From Paralvinella palmiformis (lineage: Eukaryota > Annelida > Polychaeta > Terebellida > Alvinellidae), in the NCBI GenBank assembly GCA_025642065.1, contig JAODUP010000723.1, positions 108,501 to 172,500 on the forward strand: a stretch of 64,000 nt of DNA, in the 5' to 3' direction. The notes beneath the pieces are model-generated. The model had not been told where the DNA came from. It did no database searches and saw only the letters and a list, made by a program, of their open reading frames with translations. Of the stretch, positions 51,108 to 63,775 are shown piece by piece (positions within the stretch are counted from its first letter, which is position 1; each line of letters opens with the position of its first letter). Position numbers and translations under genes: made by a program.

Positions 51108-51285
51108 TTCTCAGCAATTTCGTCCGACGTTCATAAAGTGGGATGACGTTTCTACTGCAATATTCAAAGCGGGCAATGAATTGAACAATAAATTTGAAGA
51201 TATCGGTAATTTCATCTTTGGAAAACACGGCATATTGGTGTACCAAGAGTCGCGTACCGAAGCCATAATCTCATCGTTCACTTAA
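51108..51285 (+). CDS. Candidate terminal exon, unidentified
   Basis: After a tattttacgcag acceptor, one base plus 58 codons are open to TAA. The peptide (SQQFRPTFIKWDDVSTAIFK, then AGNELNNKFEDIG, then NFIFGKHGILVYQESR) has a balanced composition and no repeats. An internal donor (ATCG|GTAATT at 51206) would make it an internal exon instead. It is on the plus strand inside the space between ITG-like exons 1 and 2. No other exon of such a gene was found and the family is unknown. Confidence 0.25.
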
Positions 51286-51699
51286 AATTAAGGATTTATG
51301 ATTTAAACAACTTTCTGGTAGTCTCCAAAACAGAAATGCTTAGTTCCGGAAGAAGAAGGGTCGATTCGGCAAAGTGAACTCCGTTCCACAGAAACCGAGA
51401 TCAATTTTGTCAGATAAGGCTCATCAATTCGTTTCATTAAAACCGATGGTTGGAAACAGAAGGGGGAGGGATGTCTGACCTTCCAAGGCACCATACAGAA
51501 AATCGGATGACATTACAGAATAAAGCGTGAACAAATAGTCCCACAGACTACCGAACCCTCCCCTCCCTCCCTCACCGCGGGAACCCATGGACCTTATTCT
51601 CCGATGTTTTCCCTGACATTTATCTTAACACAGTTTCCCTCCTCTCCAGGATCAGTCGTACAAACCATGGACATCAAATCTATTGATCTTCGCTAATAT

Positions 51700-52060
51700 G
51701 ATGTCTGGATTTCGCCCGATGCCCATACTGTGACTGGTGTCTTGTGTACTGGTACCCGCACTAGGAGTGACGTCGTGCGCTCTGGTGTCCAAACCTCGAC
51801 TGATATATTGTGTATCTGTAACCCCCCCTCCCCTCGAAAGCTGGTATTTTGCTTTGTGATGCCAATACCGTGAATGACATCCCGTGTCCTGATGGTTACT
51901 TCAAAACTGGTATATTGTATTCTGGCATCCATACCATGACCGGTATCTTGTGTTCCGGCATTCGTGCGATAACTGGCGGTCTTGTGTTCCGGCATTCATA
52001 CCATGACCGGTGTATTCCATTGGAGCCAATATCACTATTGATGTCACGTGTCCTGGTATT
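51700..52060. repeat. Degenerate minisatellite, about 34-36 bp units
   Basis: Repeats of a CCGGCATTCATACCATGACC then GGTATCTTGTGTT type motif, clearest at 51915-52020 and strongly diverged to the left. Confidence 0.55.
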
Positions 52061-52234
52061 CTCGCATTGGTCAAAGCTAGCCAGAAAATGGGGGAAGGGG
52101 TGGGGGAGAATTAAAAGAGAATAGTAGGCAGGATAAAGTGAAATCATCAACTACATTGTTAGTGGGTTTTTTTGGGGGGGTAACACGACGTACGCTACTT
52201 GGTGCTTTCTTGTTTGTTGGATGGCATGACGTAC

Positions 52235-52345
52235 CAGACGAGCTAACTGGAGCAGTAGAAATGGTATGCTATGTCCACTGGAAGCCAACTGGAAATATGC
52301 GATAATACCAAGTAGCGTTACGAGTATGTAGCTGATTGGTAACAT
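52235..52345 (-). CDS. ITG-like neuropeptide precursor, exon 1 (signal peptide)
   Basis: The 37-codon exon starts with ATG at 52345. It encodes a textbook signal peptide, [20 protein letters not shown] then ASSG, followed by [13 protein letters not shown], and ends at a GTACGT donor in phase 0. Phase and strand match the next cysteine-rich exon 18.3 kb downstream. The protein would be secreted through the regulated pathway. The start context is weak (T at -3). This exon is assigned by signal peptide, donor and phase only, so an additional small exon or a different first exon remains possible. Full model: 580 nt, about 192 residues, 16 cysteines. Confidence 0.55.
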
Positions 52346-52437
52346 GGAAGGATTGATTTAGTTGGTGTTGGATCAGATACTGTGGCTTTAGGTCCTTGAT
52401 ATGGCGCGGTGGAGTTTCACATAGAAAGTTGCCCAAA

Positions 52438-52486
<49 letters not shown>

Positions 52487-52522
52487 TATGTGTTTTGTTT
52501 GTGTGTGTGTGTGTGTGTGTAA

Positions 52523-52594
<72 letters not shown>

Positions 52595-52624
52595 AGTGTG
52601 TGTATATGATATAAATAAATATAA

Positions 52625-52667
<43 letters not shown>

Positions 52668-52690
52668 AGAGAGAGAGAGAGAGATCTTTT
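52438..52690. repeat. Three TA tracts with GT and GA
   Basis: TA at 52440-52481, 52526-52578 and 52631-52665 separated by GT-rich stretches. It lies about 100 bp upstream of the ITG-like signal-peptide exon, where a promoter would be expected. Confidence 0.95.
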
Positions 52691-53260
52691 ATTTAATTTT
52701 TAGTCCTAATACAGCAGGTACACCCCCCCCCCCAGTTTACAACACTACGGAGATTTGCCACTCGTGACATTTTATATCCCATCTAACCAAAATGACAGCT
52801 GGACCCGCCTGCATGTGGCCTTGCTTAGCGTCAGCAAGTCATAGCGAGCTCTCAGAGCCAAGTCTCCTCTGACTGAACTAGCATCGATCTTTTCCGATTG
52901 TTCGTTGGTAAAGGTCACGACCTCCCTAAAGGAGGCCAGCCGCCATCTTTGTCTTCGGCTAAATTAGGTCACAAATTGGCAGAGCTGTACACAACATTGT
53001 TTGGCTCACACGGGCACAAATGAGTACATCTATGGACGGCTAAGGATTATAGCGGGTTATACGCCTAAATGTTATGAACAAGTATGGTATACTTTCCGGG
53101 ATGTTGTGATGTTCTCGGACTGTAGAGGTCCTAACCAGTGTTTAAAACGAAAACGAAATGTTCTTTAGGGGCTAGAATATAAATAAATACCCAGAACGAG
53201 ACTGTGTGGTGGAAATAATTAATAAAAGAGGCCGTAATGGGGAGGGGGGTTTAGTTCCAA

Positions 53261-53372
53261 CACTTATAATACCTTGCACTTATAATACCTGGCACTTATA
53301 CTACCTAGCACTTATAATACCTAGCACTGATATTACCTAGCACTTATGCTACCCAGCTCTTAGTCTACCTGA
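53261..53372. repeat. 16-bp minisatellite, 7 copies
   Basis: Unit CACTTATAATACCTAG repeated seven times without indels, decaying toward the right end. Confidence 0.9.
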
Positions 53373-53931
53373 CAGTTTTGCTGTAACGGTGAAACTTGCT
53401 TCAAATGGAAGTTTCTGTTTATGAGTCGTTGTTACATTGTTTATCAGAAATCTGGACGAATAACTTCACATATGAATCCGGCGCATTTCTGTCACTTACA
53501 GGGTTCTTACTAGATTCCTGACGGTTCACTCCATCACAATTGTCTTTCAGGAATCACGTATTTATGTATATGTCCTCACATTTCTTTAAATTTCTCCTTG
53601 CCCAAAAAGGTTACGATTCTTTATATCACACGTAATAAGGAAATACACTTTCTTTGCACGAAAAAGAAAGGGTTGATGTGATTTTGGGTGGTCTCATTGG
53701 CTTTAGTAATGCACATACCATAAGTGTTAAAAGTGGCCTCACTTTAGTCTGACTGTATGGCCGACTGATTGACTCACTTACTCATCGACAAGATAATTTG
53801 AGCCGTCGTTGCCGATGCTGGGAACACAAATATTGCCTCATATTGGTGGTACATGAAGCTCGGCTGCTCCTCACTTCCTGATTTATCGCTGAAGTGAGAG
53901 CCGTGAAGGACATTGTCCCGTCGGCGCCCAT

Positions 53932-54258
53932 ATGACCATGAAGACAACAAGGTATCTCATAATTGGCTTATTTCGGGTCCTCTCTGACAGTTCCGATGAC
54001 CAATCTGTCGCTGTAACCCGTCGACCCTACGTCCGTCGACCCCCGGCCAGCTCCGACACCGCACTAGACGATGTCGATGACCCTAGTAGCCAGCGCGAAT
54101 TATTGACAGTTCGCCGATCTTATACGACCAGCCAGAGAACGGAAGTAAACATTGGCCGTTCTAGTTCCGTGATACAAAGCCTGGAGGCAGTTTCTCACAT
54201 CATCGGCACTGATCAGCCATATTTGTGGAGCGGTCTACCAGTGATACAGCTGGGCTAA
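53932..54258 (+). CDS. Unidentified ORF (108 aa) in a GC-richer island
   Basis: ATG to TAA, with a second ATG two codons on in good context (A at -3). It reads MTMKTTRYLIIGLFRVLSDS then SDDQSVAVTRRPYVRRP, a Ser/Arg/Asp-rich and probably disordered chain. Third positions favour C, but the whole 53790-54540 island is C-rich, so this may reflect base composition only. No family is recognised. Confidence 0.2.
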   Translation: MTMKTTRYLIIGLFRVLSDSSDDQSVAVTRRPYVRRPPASSDTALDDVDDPSSQRELLTVRRSYTTSQRTEVNIGRSSSVIQSLEAVSHIIGTDQPYLWSGLPVIQLG

Positions 54259-54849
54259 TATCGCCGAAGCCGAAATCCCCCCCCCACCCACCAACACCAC
54301 AGTGCTCGAGCTATTTACCACTTCATCGACTACATCATCCCCCGCCCCGAGTTCCCATCAGGCCGAGAAACCACTTCGCGTCGTCAGCTGAACAGACTAA
54401 AGATGGCCTTCGTTTGCTCAATTGTCGTTGGAGTGAGGTTTCCTTGTCTCTGTGTATTTTGTTGTTGTTGTTGTCAGCGACCATTCGTTTTCCTTTTGTC
54501 AGCGGTTTTGTTATTTTGCTATTTAGCAAGTAAAAGGCTTACAATGTAACCTCCTTGGACAATCAGAATGGCCTAAAAGGACATCCGCACATGACGACAC
54601 AAAGTTCCAGCGACAGCTAAAAAATAATAATAGCGATTATTTCGGTGGTTGCGAGGGGGGGGGTCTCTTATTGCCTTTCATTTGTCGACACCCATTTGCC
54701 GAAACAGGAAAAGGAGATCAAATTGTGGCCATGAATTTAAACCGATTAAAATAAACGTTAAGTAGCAGTCTCACAGAAATAAGTACTAGTGTCAACCAAC
54801 AACAACTTTCTTATATGATTCTAGATTATTAGCCAAAGTAAAACCGGAC

Positions 54850-54881
<32 letters not shown>

Positions 54882-55118
54882 CGTCATTAATTACAGCAAC
54901 AGTTATCACCATCGTGATCTTCTTCATCATAATTAAATTACGGCGTTGTTTGTATCTTATAATTATGATGATAATGATACTGATGATAATGATGAGCATG
55001 ATGATTATGATGATGTTATTGTTGGTGATACTACTAATACTACTACTAAATAATAATAACATTAATAATAATAATGATAACATATGAATTAAAATTCTGT
55101 AAATAAATTTATTGATAC

Positions 55119-55263
55119 CTTCTTTGGCACAAATGACAACAATGTACACAGGTGAGCTAGAGCTATCTAATAACGAGGTCTGACTGTTAGTTATAATATG
55201 ACTGTATCTCTGTTTTAATTTATGTAAAATTTCACCGAAAGTGGAAGTACTTTCATTACTCAT
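55119..55263 (-). CDS. Unidentified protein, candidate exon (possible N-terminus)
   Basis: An open stretch beginning with ATG at 55263 (G at -3) and ending at an AAG|GTATCA donor in phase 1: 48 codons plus 1 nt. It reads MSNESTSTFGEILHKLKQRY, then SHIITNSQTSLLDSSSSPVY and IVVICAKE. The amphipathic helix, Ser-rich hinge and hydrophobic strand look like a real globular protein, and past the donor the frame turns into repeat translation. The exon could also be internal, with an acceptor at cgtcttag 8 nt before the ATG. It directly abuts the 20-bp minisatellite. I do not recognise the family, and no partner exon was found downstream. Confidence 0.45.
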
Positions 55264-55276
55264 AACAGTACTAAGA

Positions 55277-56400
55277 CGTGTCACACATTACCAGGATGTG
55301 TGATACATTATATGGCGTGTAATACATTATATATTTTTACATTGGCATGACATACTAGGACCTGCAATAAATTACCAGGACGTGTAATACATTACCATAG
55401 CATATATTCCATTACAATGGCGTGTTTTCCTTTGCAATGATGTGTAATAAATTACCAGGACGTATAATAAATTACCAGGACGTATAATACATTACCAGGA
55501 CGGGTAATACATTACCAGGACGTGTAATACATTACCACGACGTATAATATATTACCACGACGTATAACACATTATAATGGCGTGTGTTCCTTGGCCATGA
55601 TGTGTAATACATTACCAGGACGTATACTACATTACCAGGACGTGTAATACATTACCTCGACGTATAATACATTACCATGGCGTGTGATACATTACCACGA
55701 CGTGTAATAAATTACCAGGACGTGTAATATATTACCACGACGTATAATACATTACCTCGACGTATAATACATTACCATGGCGTGTGATACATTACCACGA
55801 CGTGTAATAAATTACCAGGACGTATAATAAATTACCAGGACGTATAATACATTACCAGGACGGGTAATACATTACCAGGACGTGTAATACATTACCACGA
55901 CGTATAATATATTACCACGACGTATAACACATTATAATGGCGTGTGTTCCTTGGCCATGATGTGTAATACATTACCAGGACGTATACTACATTACCAGGA
56001 CGTGTAATACATTACCTCGACGTATAATACATTACCATGGCGTGTGATACATTACCACGACGTGTAATAAATTACCAGGACGTGTAATATATTACCACGA
56101 CGTATAATACATTACCACGACGTATAATACATTACCATCGCGTGCGTTCCTTTGCCACGACTTGTATTACATTATCAGTGCAAGTAAAACATTACCATGG
56201 CGTGTGATACATTACCATGACGTGTAACATATTACCATGGCGTGTGATACATTACCATGACATGTAACATATTACCAAGGCGTGTGATACATTACCATGA
56301 CGATTAATATATTACAATGACGTGTAATAGATTACCGTGATGTGTGTTACTTTGCCATGATGCGCATTATATCACCAGAACGTGTAATACATGATCATGC
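55277..56400. repeat. 20-bp minisatellite, about 56 copies, with a 360-bp higher-order repeat
   Basis: The consensus unit is CGTGTAATACATTACCAGGA. All units stay in 20-bp register across more than 1 kb. Positions 55442-55752 recur almost unchanged at 55802-56112, an 18-unit (360-bp) higher-order period. The edges are more diverged than the centre, as expected for arrays that grow by internal unequal exchange. Confidence 0.95.
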
Positions 56401-57341
56401 CAAGGAATTGTTCATGGAACGGCACATTTCCAGTAACCTGTCGTCAATCCACGTACTCTCTTAATAGAGAGGTTATGCATGAATACAAGCGGCGCCAATC
56501 TTGACTAATTACCACTCGATTACATTACGTAATGGCCATCCCTCAGGTAGGACGCATAAACGCCGCCCTGAATAAGGACAAACAATCCTAAGGATCATCT
56601 CGCCCGATCCAGTGGCGGCCGTGCCCATTAGCTGATTCATTCCAATGAAAAACCAATGAGAATCGCGTTTGGGGAAGTGGATGCGTCGCCACCGAGGGTG
56701 TTGAGTGATGGCGCAATTGGAGTAATCCGGCAAGGCTGCGGCATTCATCGGCGACCGTTTGACGGGATTTGTAAAGAGTTAGGACAAAAGACGGCAAACA
56801 AAGTTGTAATCCGGTCACGGATCAACGGATTCTTGTTGTGGCTTGCGAGTCGATCGGCTGGTAGTCGATAGATGGCGCGATAAGCCGCGTTTCCTTTTCG
56901 TAATGGCGGCCTCATTAAGGAGCCCGCTGATTGGCTGATTCAACTGAAGCTGGGCAGCAGTTGTTGTTACTCGATAACGGAAATTAAAGAATGTATCGCC
57001 TTAACTAGGACGCATAATCCCATTTGTTCCGATGTTTCCTACTGGATATAAATACTGGCGTGAGTGTGTGGGTGACTGGTTGGGTGACTGGTTGGGTGAA
57101 GAGAGTGAGTGAGTGAGTGAGTGAGTGGCAGATTTTGAAATAAGGACCCACAGGATAAGTATGTATGAACGGATGACATACACTCTCATGAACACACCTC
57201 CTATCATGGAAGGAAAACTTCGTTCTTGCAATGGAACAATTTTTGCAACTATACTGATTCTTTCTGTAAAAAATATGATCACACTCACACAACCAGACAC
57301 ATATGGCAATTCCTAAAAGTATATTGGTTGAACTGCCTTCT

Positions 57342-57430
<89 letters not shown>

Positions 57431-59900
57431 TTTATAGGCGTCAAGTTCCCGACATCAACTTGAGGCAGGAAAAAGCTGACAAATTCCACAATGACAATAA
57501 ACAATGGGCGTCTACCATGTGACAAACAATGTGACATTGTCGAAGGCCGACGAATGAGCTCTCGTCCAAGAAAGGCGTCCCTAAGCTTAGCCGCCTCCTG
57601 AATGCCAAAGTCTCAAAGGATCTGGATAATCTTAACCCGGTGTAAGGCCAATAAAAGAGCGGTTAATGGGCAGTCAAGCACCAGGTGGTTGAGGGTAATA
57701 AATGGCCGACGAGCTAACAAGGATTAGTTTGGAGAAATGGCTAATGGTTGAGCTGATTTAAGTGGAATTTGATAGGCTGATGATAGTATTTGTCCTTTTG
57801 GGGATTTATGTGATGGATCATTTACGTGGAGAAATGGGAATGTGCGTGGATCGGCGTGTGTGTATGCGTGTGTGTATCTATACACATAAATGCACACACA
57901 CAAACACACGCACGCACACACACATACAGCGAGAGAGAGAGAGAGAGAGAGAAAGAAAGAGAGAGAGCGGACATTATTTGATGACATTCCATAAGAAATT
58001 CCTGCCTTCTGGAAGAATCCTCATTTACGAAATAACGGCTATTATAAAATGCTTCGGTTTGTGCTCATCTCTGTTTTGTAAAGATTTTACACGCACTTAA
58101 GACGACGGTTGTATAAGTTACACCCAAATACTCCACCATATCAATTCACTCTAATATAGCGAAATGATCGAGTGAGTGTATGAATGAGTGAGCGAGTGAG
58201 TGAATGATTAATTCAGTTGGTGAGTTTGTCAGTGAGTCAGCCAGTGAGTCAATCTCTAACGTGACGAGTATCGAAACTGTAACAAACAAACAATCTTTTT
58301 ATGACATTCATGTAGTATTGGCCAAATAGAGATGTTCCCACTTATGATGTATAGTTGGATGACCATGGTTCGGACGAAGTTATGGCACGGACATCCAAGT
58401 TTATTTATTGATCATACCTATTGTCCTTGTTTATCAAGGCCCCGGGGTTTGGGCTTGGGTTCAAAGAAGGCTCAACACCCTGGCGTTAACCCGTCACTCC
58501 GTAGTTATTTGTTAGCTATACGACCCGCATCAGAGCAATAAACCGACTTTGGCTGATTGTGGGCCTCTTGCGGTAACCACAAATAAAGAGAAACCAATAA
58601 CTGTATTCCAGCCGACAGACAAGAAACGCTAACTGTTTATGGCACGTTCTAGCTGCGCACCACTTCCTTACCGAGACACGTTCTTCGCTAAGACAGATTC
58701 TTCTCCGAAACAAACGACCCGAAGTTGATTTGGCTGCCGGCCGCCGCTTGATGTTTAGGAAGACCATCTGACGAACGCCTCAGGTGCCAATTGCTGGCTG
58801 ATGACACGCTTATTCTCCGATGACTGACCAGATATAAGGGAGAGAAACACCAGGCAGGAGGACTGAAAGGACGGGACACCGCCAGCCAGCCAGCCGGCCG
58901 GGGCCGGTCGAAACTCTTCCAACATCCGGGATCCATGTTAGAGTAGTCATTTTATTGAGCGATCATGTGGTCTTCTTCTGACGTACTTCCTGTTGATTAG
59001 CGGAGTTTGGCATCAGACACGCGATATCGGCGTTTGCGTAAGCTGTGCTGGTGTGGAGTGGCTCGTTGGGGGGTTGGGGTGGTCTCGTCCTCTGCTGGTG
59101 TCCAGTTGCTAATGAGCATTGTGTAGATTGATGTAATCGCTTAGTACGCGACGTCGCTGTTATACAGTAACGCGATAGCAACAAACCTGAGATGTTTGCC
59201 CATCGATTACCTGGTTACAGTAATCTCAGGTATTACAGCTGAATCGATTGGCTAATTACCACATAAAAATAGGGAAGTATATATTTGGCAATTGGTAGAT
59301 TTTCTCAACGTATTAACCAGATGATATACGACATACAGTGAAACCTATATCATCCGGCCATTGAAGACCGACCTATTTATAACGACCTCCTTAACGAAAT
59401 GGCCTGCTTAGAAATAGCCCCAACCCACTCCTCGTGTATCAGCGGACAGACTCGCTACTCTCGAATCCGATACTCGCTGGGACGGATCTCGTGGGTTTTC
59501 CGGGGGATTTGCTAAAGAGGAATCCATAACGTTATATTACATCAGGTAGAATAGGTAGAGCCATTGTTACTGACGTCTAATCGTTTAAGGTCTTCCCTTC
59601 CGTAAAATAGATAGGCTTGTGTTATAAAGAGAGTATCGTTTTATCTTACTTTATTATAGCTTAAAATTATCATCGGGGACCTGACTTTATACACTTCTTA
59701 CAACCAACAAAGCGTTACCGTCTCTTTGCACGAATCATTGGCATTCATATTATTAGATTGTCTGAAGGTTAAGTTGATGCAAGATCGTTTCGATGTATGT
59801 CTTACAACGTCAAAGACTACTCCATCATCTGAGCTGAGATTTTCTAATTGAAATAGGGCTTTCTTAATCGAACATGATCAGCCATTTGGACGTATCCGTC
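56401..59900. other. Gene-free stretch with GC-richer islands
   Basis: Non-repetitive GC-richer islands at 56401-57000, 57430-57760 and 58330-59230 lie between short GAGT, TC/TA and GA repeats. Open frames exist in several registers on both strands, as expected from base composition, and none has splice-site support. Confidence 0.4.
57345..57430. repeat. TC-TA microsatellite
   Basis: Short TC tract followed by about 62 bp of TA. Confidence 0.95.
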
Positions 59901-59904
59901 TCGT

Positions 59905-60290
59905 CGTCGAAAGTACATCGCATTGTCTACGACCTCTTTGGTCAAAGTAGATGGTACTTTCTAACAGATCCTTTGTCAACGTACATCTTACTGTCTACCA
60001 CATCTTTGAAAAAAAAGTACATCGTACTGTCTATGACAGCCTTGGTCACAGTACATCCTACTGTCTAACACATCCTTTGCCAAAGTAAATCGTACTATCT
60101 AACACATCCTTTGCTCAAAGTACATCGTACTGTCTAATAGATCCTTGGTCAAAGTACATTGTACTGTCTAAGATATCTTTGATCAAAGTACATCGTGCTG
60201 TCTAAGATATCCTTGGTCAAAATACATAGTAATATCTAAGATATTCTAGGTCAAAGTACATCGTACTGTCTAAAATATGCTTGGGCAACG
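59905..60290. repeat. 34-bp minisatellite, about 11 diverged copies
   Basis: Units of the form AAAGTACATCGTACTGTCTA then AGATATCCTTGGTC. Spacing is near 34 bp with small indels and up to about 20 percent divergence. Confidence 0.85.
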
Positions 60291-60451
60291 CGATAAATGG
60301 TTGAGTAGTTGCGTTACCATTTGTAGATAAACGTTTCATCCGGGCTAAACGACTTGTTTATTCGAATTTTAAGATATCCGGGTCTTTATTTTTTGTCGAA
60401 CTGCAAAGTAACGCCACTTTGAAATAACCCTAACTCAGAGTACTGGAGTTG

Positions 60452-60802
60452 TGTGTTTTGTTGTTCGGGAAAATCCCCAGGCTGTCGCTTATTCGCACAG
60501 AAACCTCCTCCCCCACCACTCACAGGGGAGCAGTACGGAAAGATGGAGCCGAAATACCCTGAGGGTGGTCACTGCCAGAGTGTTTTACTTCCTCAGGGGG
60601 GTTTTAACGTCCCCCTTTATATTAAATAATTCAGTGGAGACGGCAGCGCCATTTAACGTGGTCAGCCACCCACGATGTTGTAGGTCGAGAAATTAATCCC
60701 TGGAAAGTTTCGACCTCTTGCGGGGTTCGAACCTGTGACCGTTGGCACCAAGTTCAGGTGGGGGGGGGGGTGGGCTTAACCGCTAGGTCACCGGAGATCA
60801 CT
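60452..60802 (-). repeat. SINE family B, full copy
   Basis: Same body as the 15283 copy. It keeps a better box B (complement of GGGGTTCGAACC) and carries a G-run insertion in the head. Confidence 0.7.
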
Positions 60803-61973
60803 AAGTGCTGGAGTCTGATATGACCGAACTATATCTGGTAGCAGTGAACGACGACCGTTAGTTCGTGTGGTGTCCGCTAGGTGGCGGGTCGGTATACGCC
60901 TACACCGGATTATGCGTTATCGTCTATAATAGAAAATGGTCCTTCGATGAGTAAGTGGCGATGTCTAAACAGATGAAAACACACGCGCCAAACAAATTGT
61001 TATGAAGAAACTTATTTTATCAATTTGTTTCCACGTGGGTATTATGTAAATAAATATAAAGGATGTATCATTATTGTTGTTATCGTAGTTATTTCTAGCT
61101 TTATTATGAAATAATTAACACTTCGTACGTTTTAATACCACCTCCTTTCTATTGGACCCTTATTTTTATTATTAATATAATACATGTTTCTAGAATACTC
61201 ACTTATGAATGAAGGAATTACTCTAAATGCCATGGCACCGGGCAATGCTGTGTTGTGATGTTTCGTACAGGTAAAAGTCAGTTTATTCGAGTCTGGTATT
61301 GGTCTTCGTAACCAAAAAACACGATATTTATTTTTTCTATCCAGAAAAATGAATTGTCATCCAATTGGTTCGGTTAAATCGATTCGAAAACGCTTCCATT
61401 TCTGTTATCTGCAGCATCAGAAAACCCCGTCATCAACCCTTTAACCGGCCATTTCACGTGTGTTTATTTCTGTTGTGACTTGAACAACGAAGTGAATTGA
61501 TTGCACCAAATATTATTCGCGTCCTGTGTAAAGGGTACGCGGTCAGTTTAGACAGATGGCCACTCATATACTTGGCGCATGAAATGGAGAAGAAAGGAGT
61601 GCCCAAGTCGTGCGTTTGGTCTCGGACATAAACACAGAAAAGGGAAAAAAAACGCCATTCATTATGGAAAAAAAACGTACCTTTAGCCATCGTATCCAAC
61701 GCTAGCCACTTATTTATTAGAACCTTTAGAAAACCGTACCCACCAGCCATCTATCAGAATTGATACCATACGTTGTTCCTGGCGTGGATATGGAGAATTA
61801 TCTTTGGCCATTAACACATAATGGTACCATTATAACAAAGATTACCGTTTGTCCATTTAAGTTTTCTCTATACGAAGTCTGAACACGCATGTAGATGATG
61901 GACAATGGAATAAGATGCGTATATTATATAAACCGTGATTAATGAAAAGGAAATCAGGAAAACTATATGTAAA

Positions 61974-61981
61974 CACACACA

Positions 61982-62064
<83 letters not shown>

Positions 62065-62083
62065 CACACACACACACACATAC

Positions 62084-62118
<35 letters not shown>
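61974..62118. repeat. CA, GA, CA, TA microsatellite
   Basis: Near-symmetric CA-GA-CA blocks followed by TA. Confidence 0.95.
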
Positions 62119-62119
<1 letters not shown>

Positions 62120-62541
62120 TGTCTGAATGGATTCATATGCGCTCCCACGCACAAATACAAATAAATGTGTACATGCTCACAACTCACACATCCTATTAAT
62201 TGTTACTTGCATCATATATACACTTAATACATTTATATTCGAGCATAAATCGTCTCGTCGGTTGTTAATAAATAGAGTACTGTTGTTTATCATCATCACG
62301 GCAGGTACAAATCTAACCGAAATACCCGAGTCTGGCTCGCAATATAAACATTTATTAAATAATATTGACTGAATCCAGATTCTGTTTGTGGTACAGTAGT
62401 ACATGTGAGAGGAGTTTTCACTCTGTGACCACACCCCGTGGGGCTTCTGGGGTTTGGAAATTAACATACTTTGTTCTCCTGTCTTCTTCAGAGATTCTGT
62501 AATATTAATATATGTAGTAATACCAATGAATATATATATAT

Positions 62542-62597
<56 letters not shown>

Positions 62598-63659
62598 ATA
62601 TATCAGTGAATGATTATTGAACTTTGTATAACACTGTCCTGGATAGCTCATTGTTGTGGAACGGCATTTCTCTATCGTCGGTGTTTCAAGTATGTTTCAT
62701 CCATCATAGCACGGCTTCTGTCTAATCATCTGTTTCCTCTAAAGGATAGCTACTCGACCATATATATTAGGTCCGATTGGCCCCTGGGCTAAGCAAGGTA
62801 ATCACTCACTGTTGCTATTTATAGAATGAGTACGACGTTTCAAAGGACATCCCTATTCTACGATGTTTATATTCTGTGCCACGAAATGCTGGTGCAGGAC
62901 ATCATTCAGCTACGGCCCAGTCGGCAATACTTGACATTTCCAACCTAATCAACGGACACAGTTTCGGATCGTATGGTCGCGGTAGGAGATTTGGTCGAAT
63001 CCTTTCAGACGCCTGACATACTGGAAATGACAAACCGCTGAAAGGAACTTTCCTTTCGTGGCTCTTCACTCGCCAAAACTGGCCATCGCGTCTTCGCGAT
63101 TAGCGGAATAGGCCCATCTAGCTAGCTTATGATAATATCCAGACTTGACCTCTATGAACTTGGTCGATCGAGATTGAACCATAACTTAAATTGTCAATGC
63201 ACACGTCAGCGGCGCACGTTTAGTAGCAATGTCAATAAATTGATAGAACTGTGTAATATACACAATGCTGCTTTAAAAATGCTGCATTAAAAATATACCA
63301 TCAGATAAATAAATCACCCTATGCCATTCCGCGTTGACGGTACAATGGTGAAAAGACAATGACTGGCAATTGTTAACTACAATCTTTTGTCGTCAATGCA
63401 ACAACGATTGGACCATTACCTAGATGATTCTAGCATTTTAGTAAATTGCCCATGGCACCTTTGTTCTAACACAGGCATAAAGTAGTAATATATCAATATA
63501 TATATATATATTATTGCCTGTGTTATTTATTATGCATCAGATTTGTCCTTCTGGTCAACATATAAGTTCTTCAATGTGTAATACAGTCATCAGCCTTGCC
63601 CTAACTACCAGAAGGCAAGTTTACAAAAACCACTGGCATAGTATATAGTATATATATAT

Positions 63660-63663
63660 ATAT

Positions 63664-63703
<40 letters not shown>

Positions 63704-63708
63704 GTGTG

Positions 63709-63755
<47 letters not shown>

Positions 63756-63775
63756 GAGAGAGAGAGAGAGGTTGC
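63660..63775. repeat. GT-GA microsatellite
   Basis: About 40 bp GT followed by about 60 bp GA. Confidence 0.95.

Noticed and set aside
54829..55118. Extension of the 55119-55263 exon as a 151-codon ORF
   Set aside because: Past the donor it becomes Ile/Asn/Leu runs from trinucleotide and AT-rich repeats.
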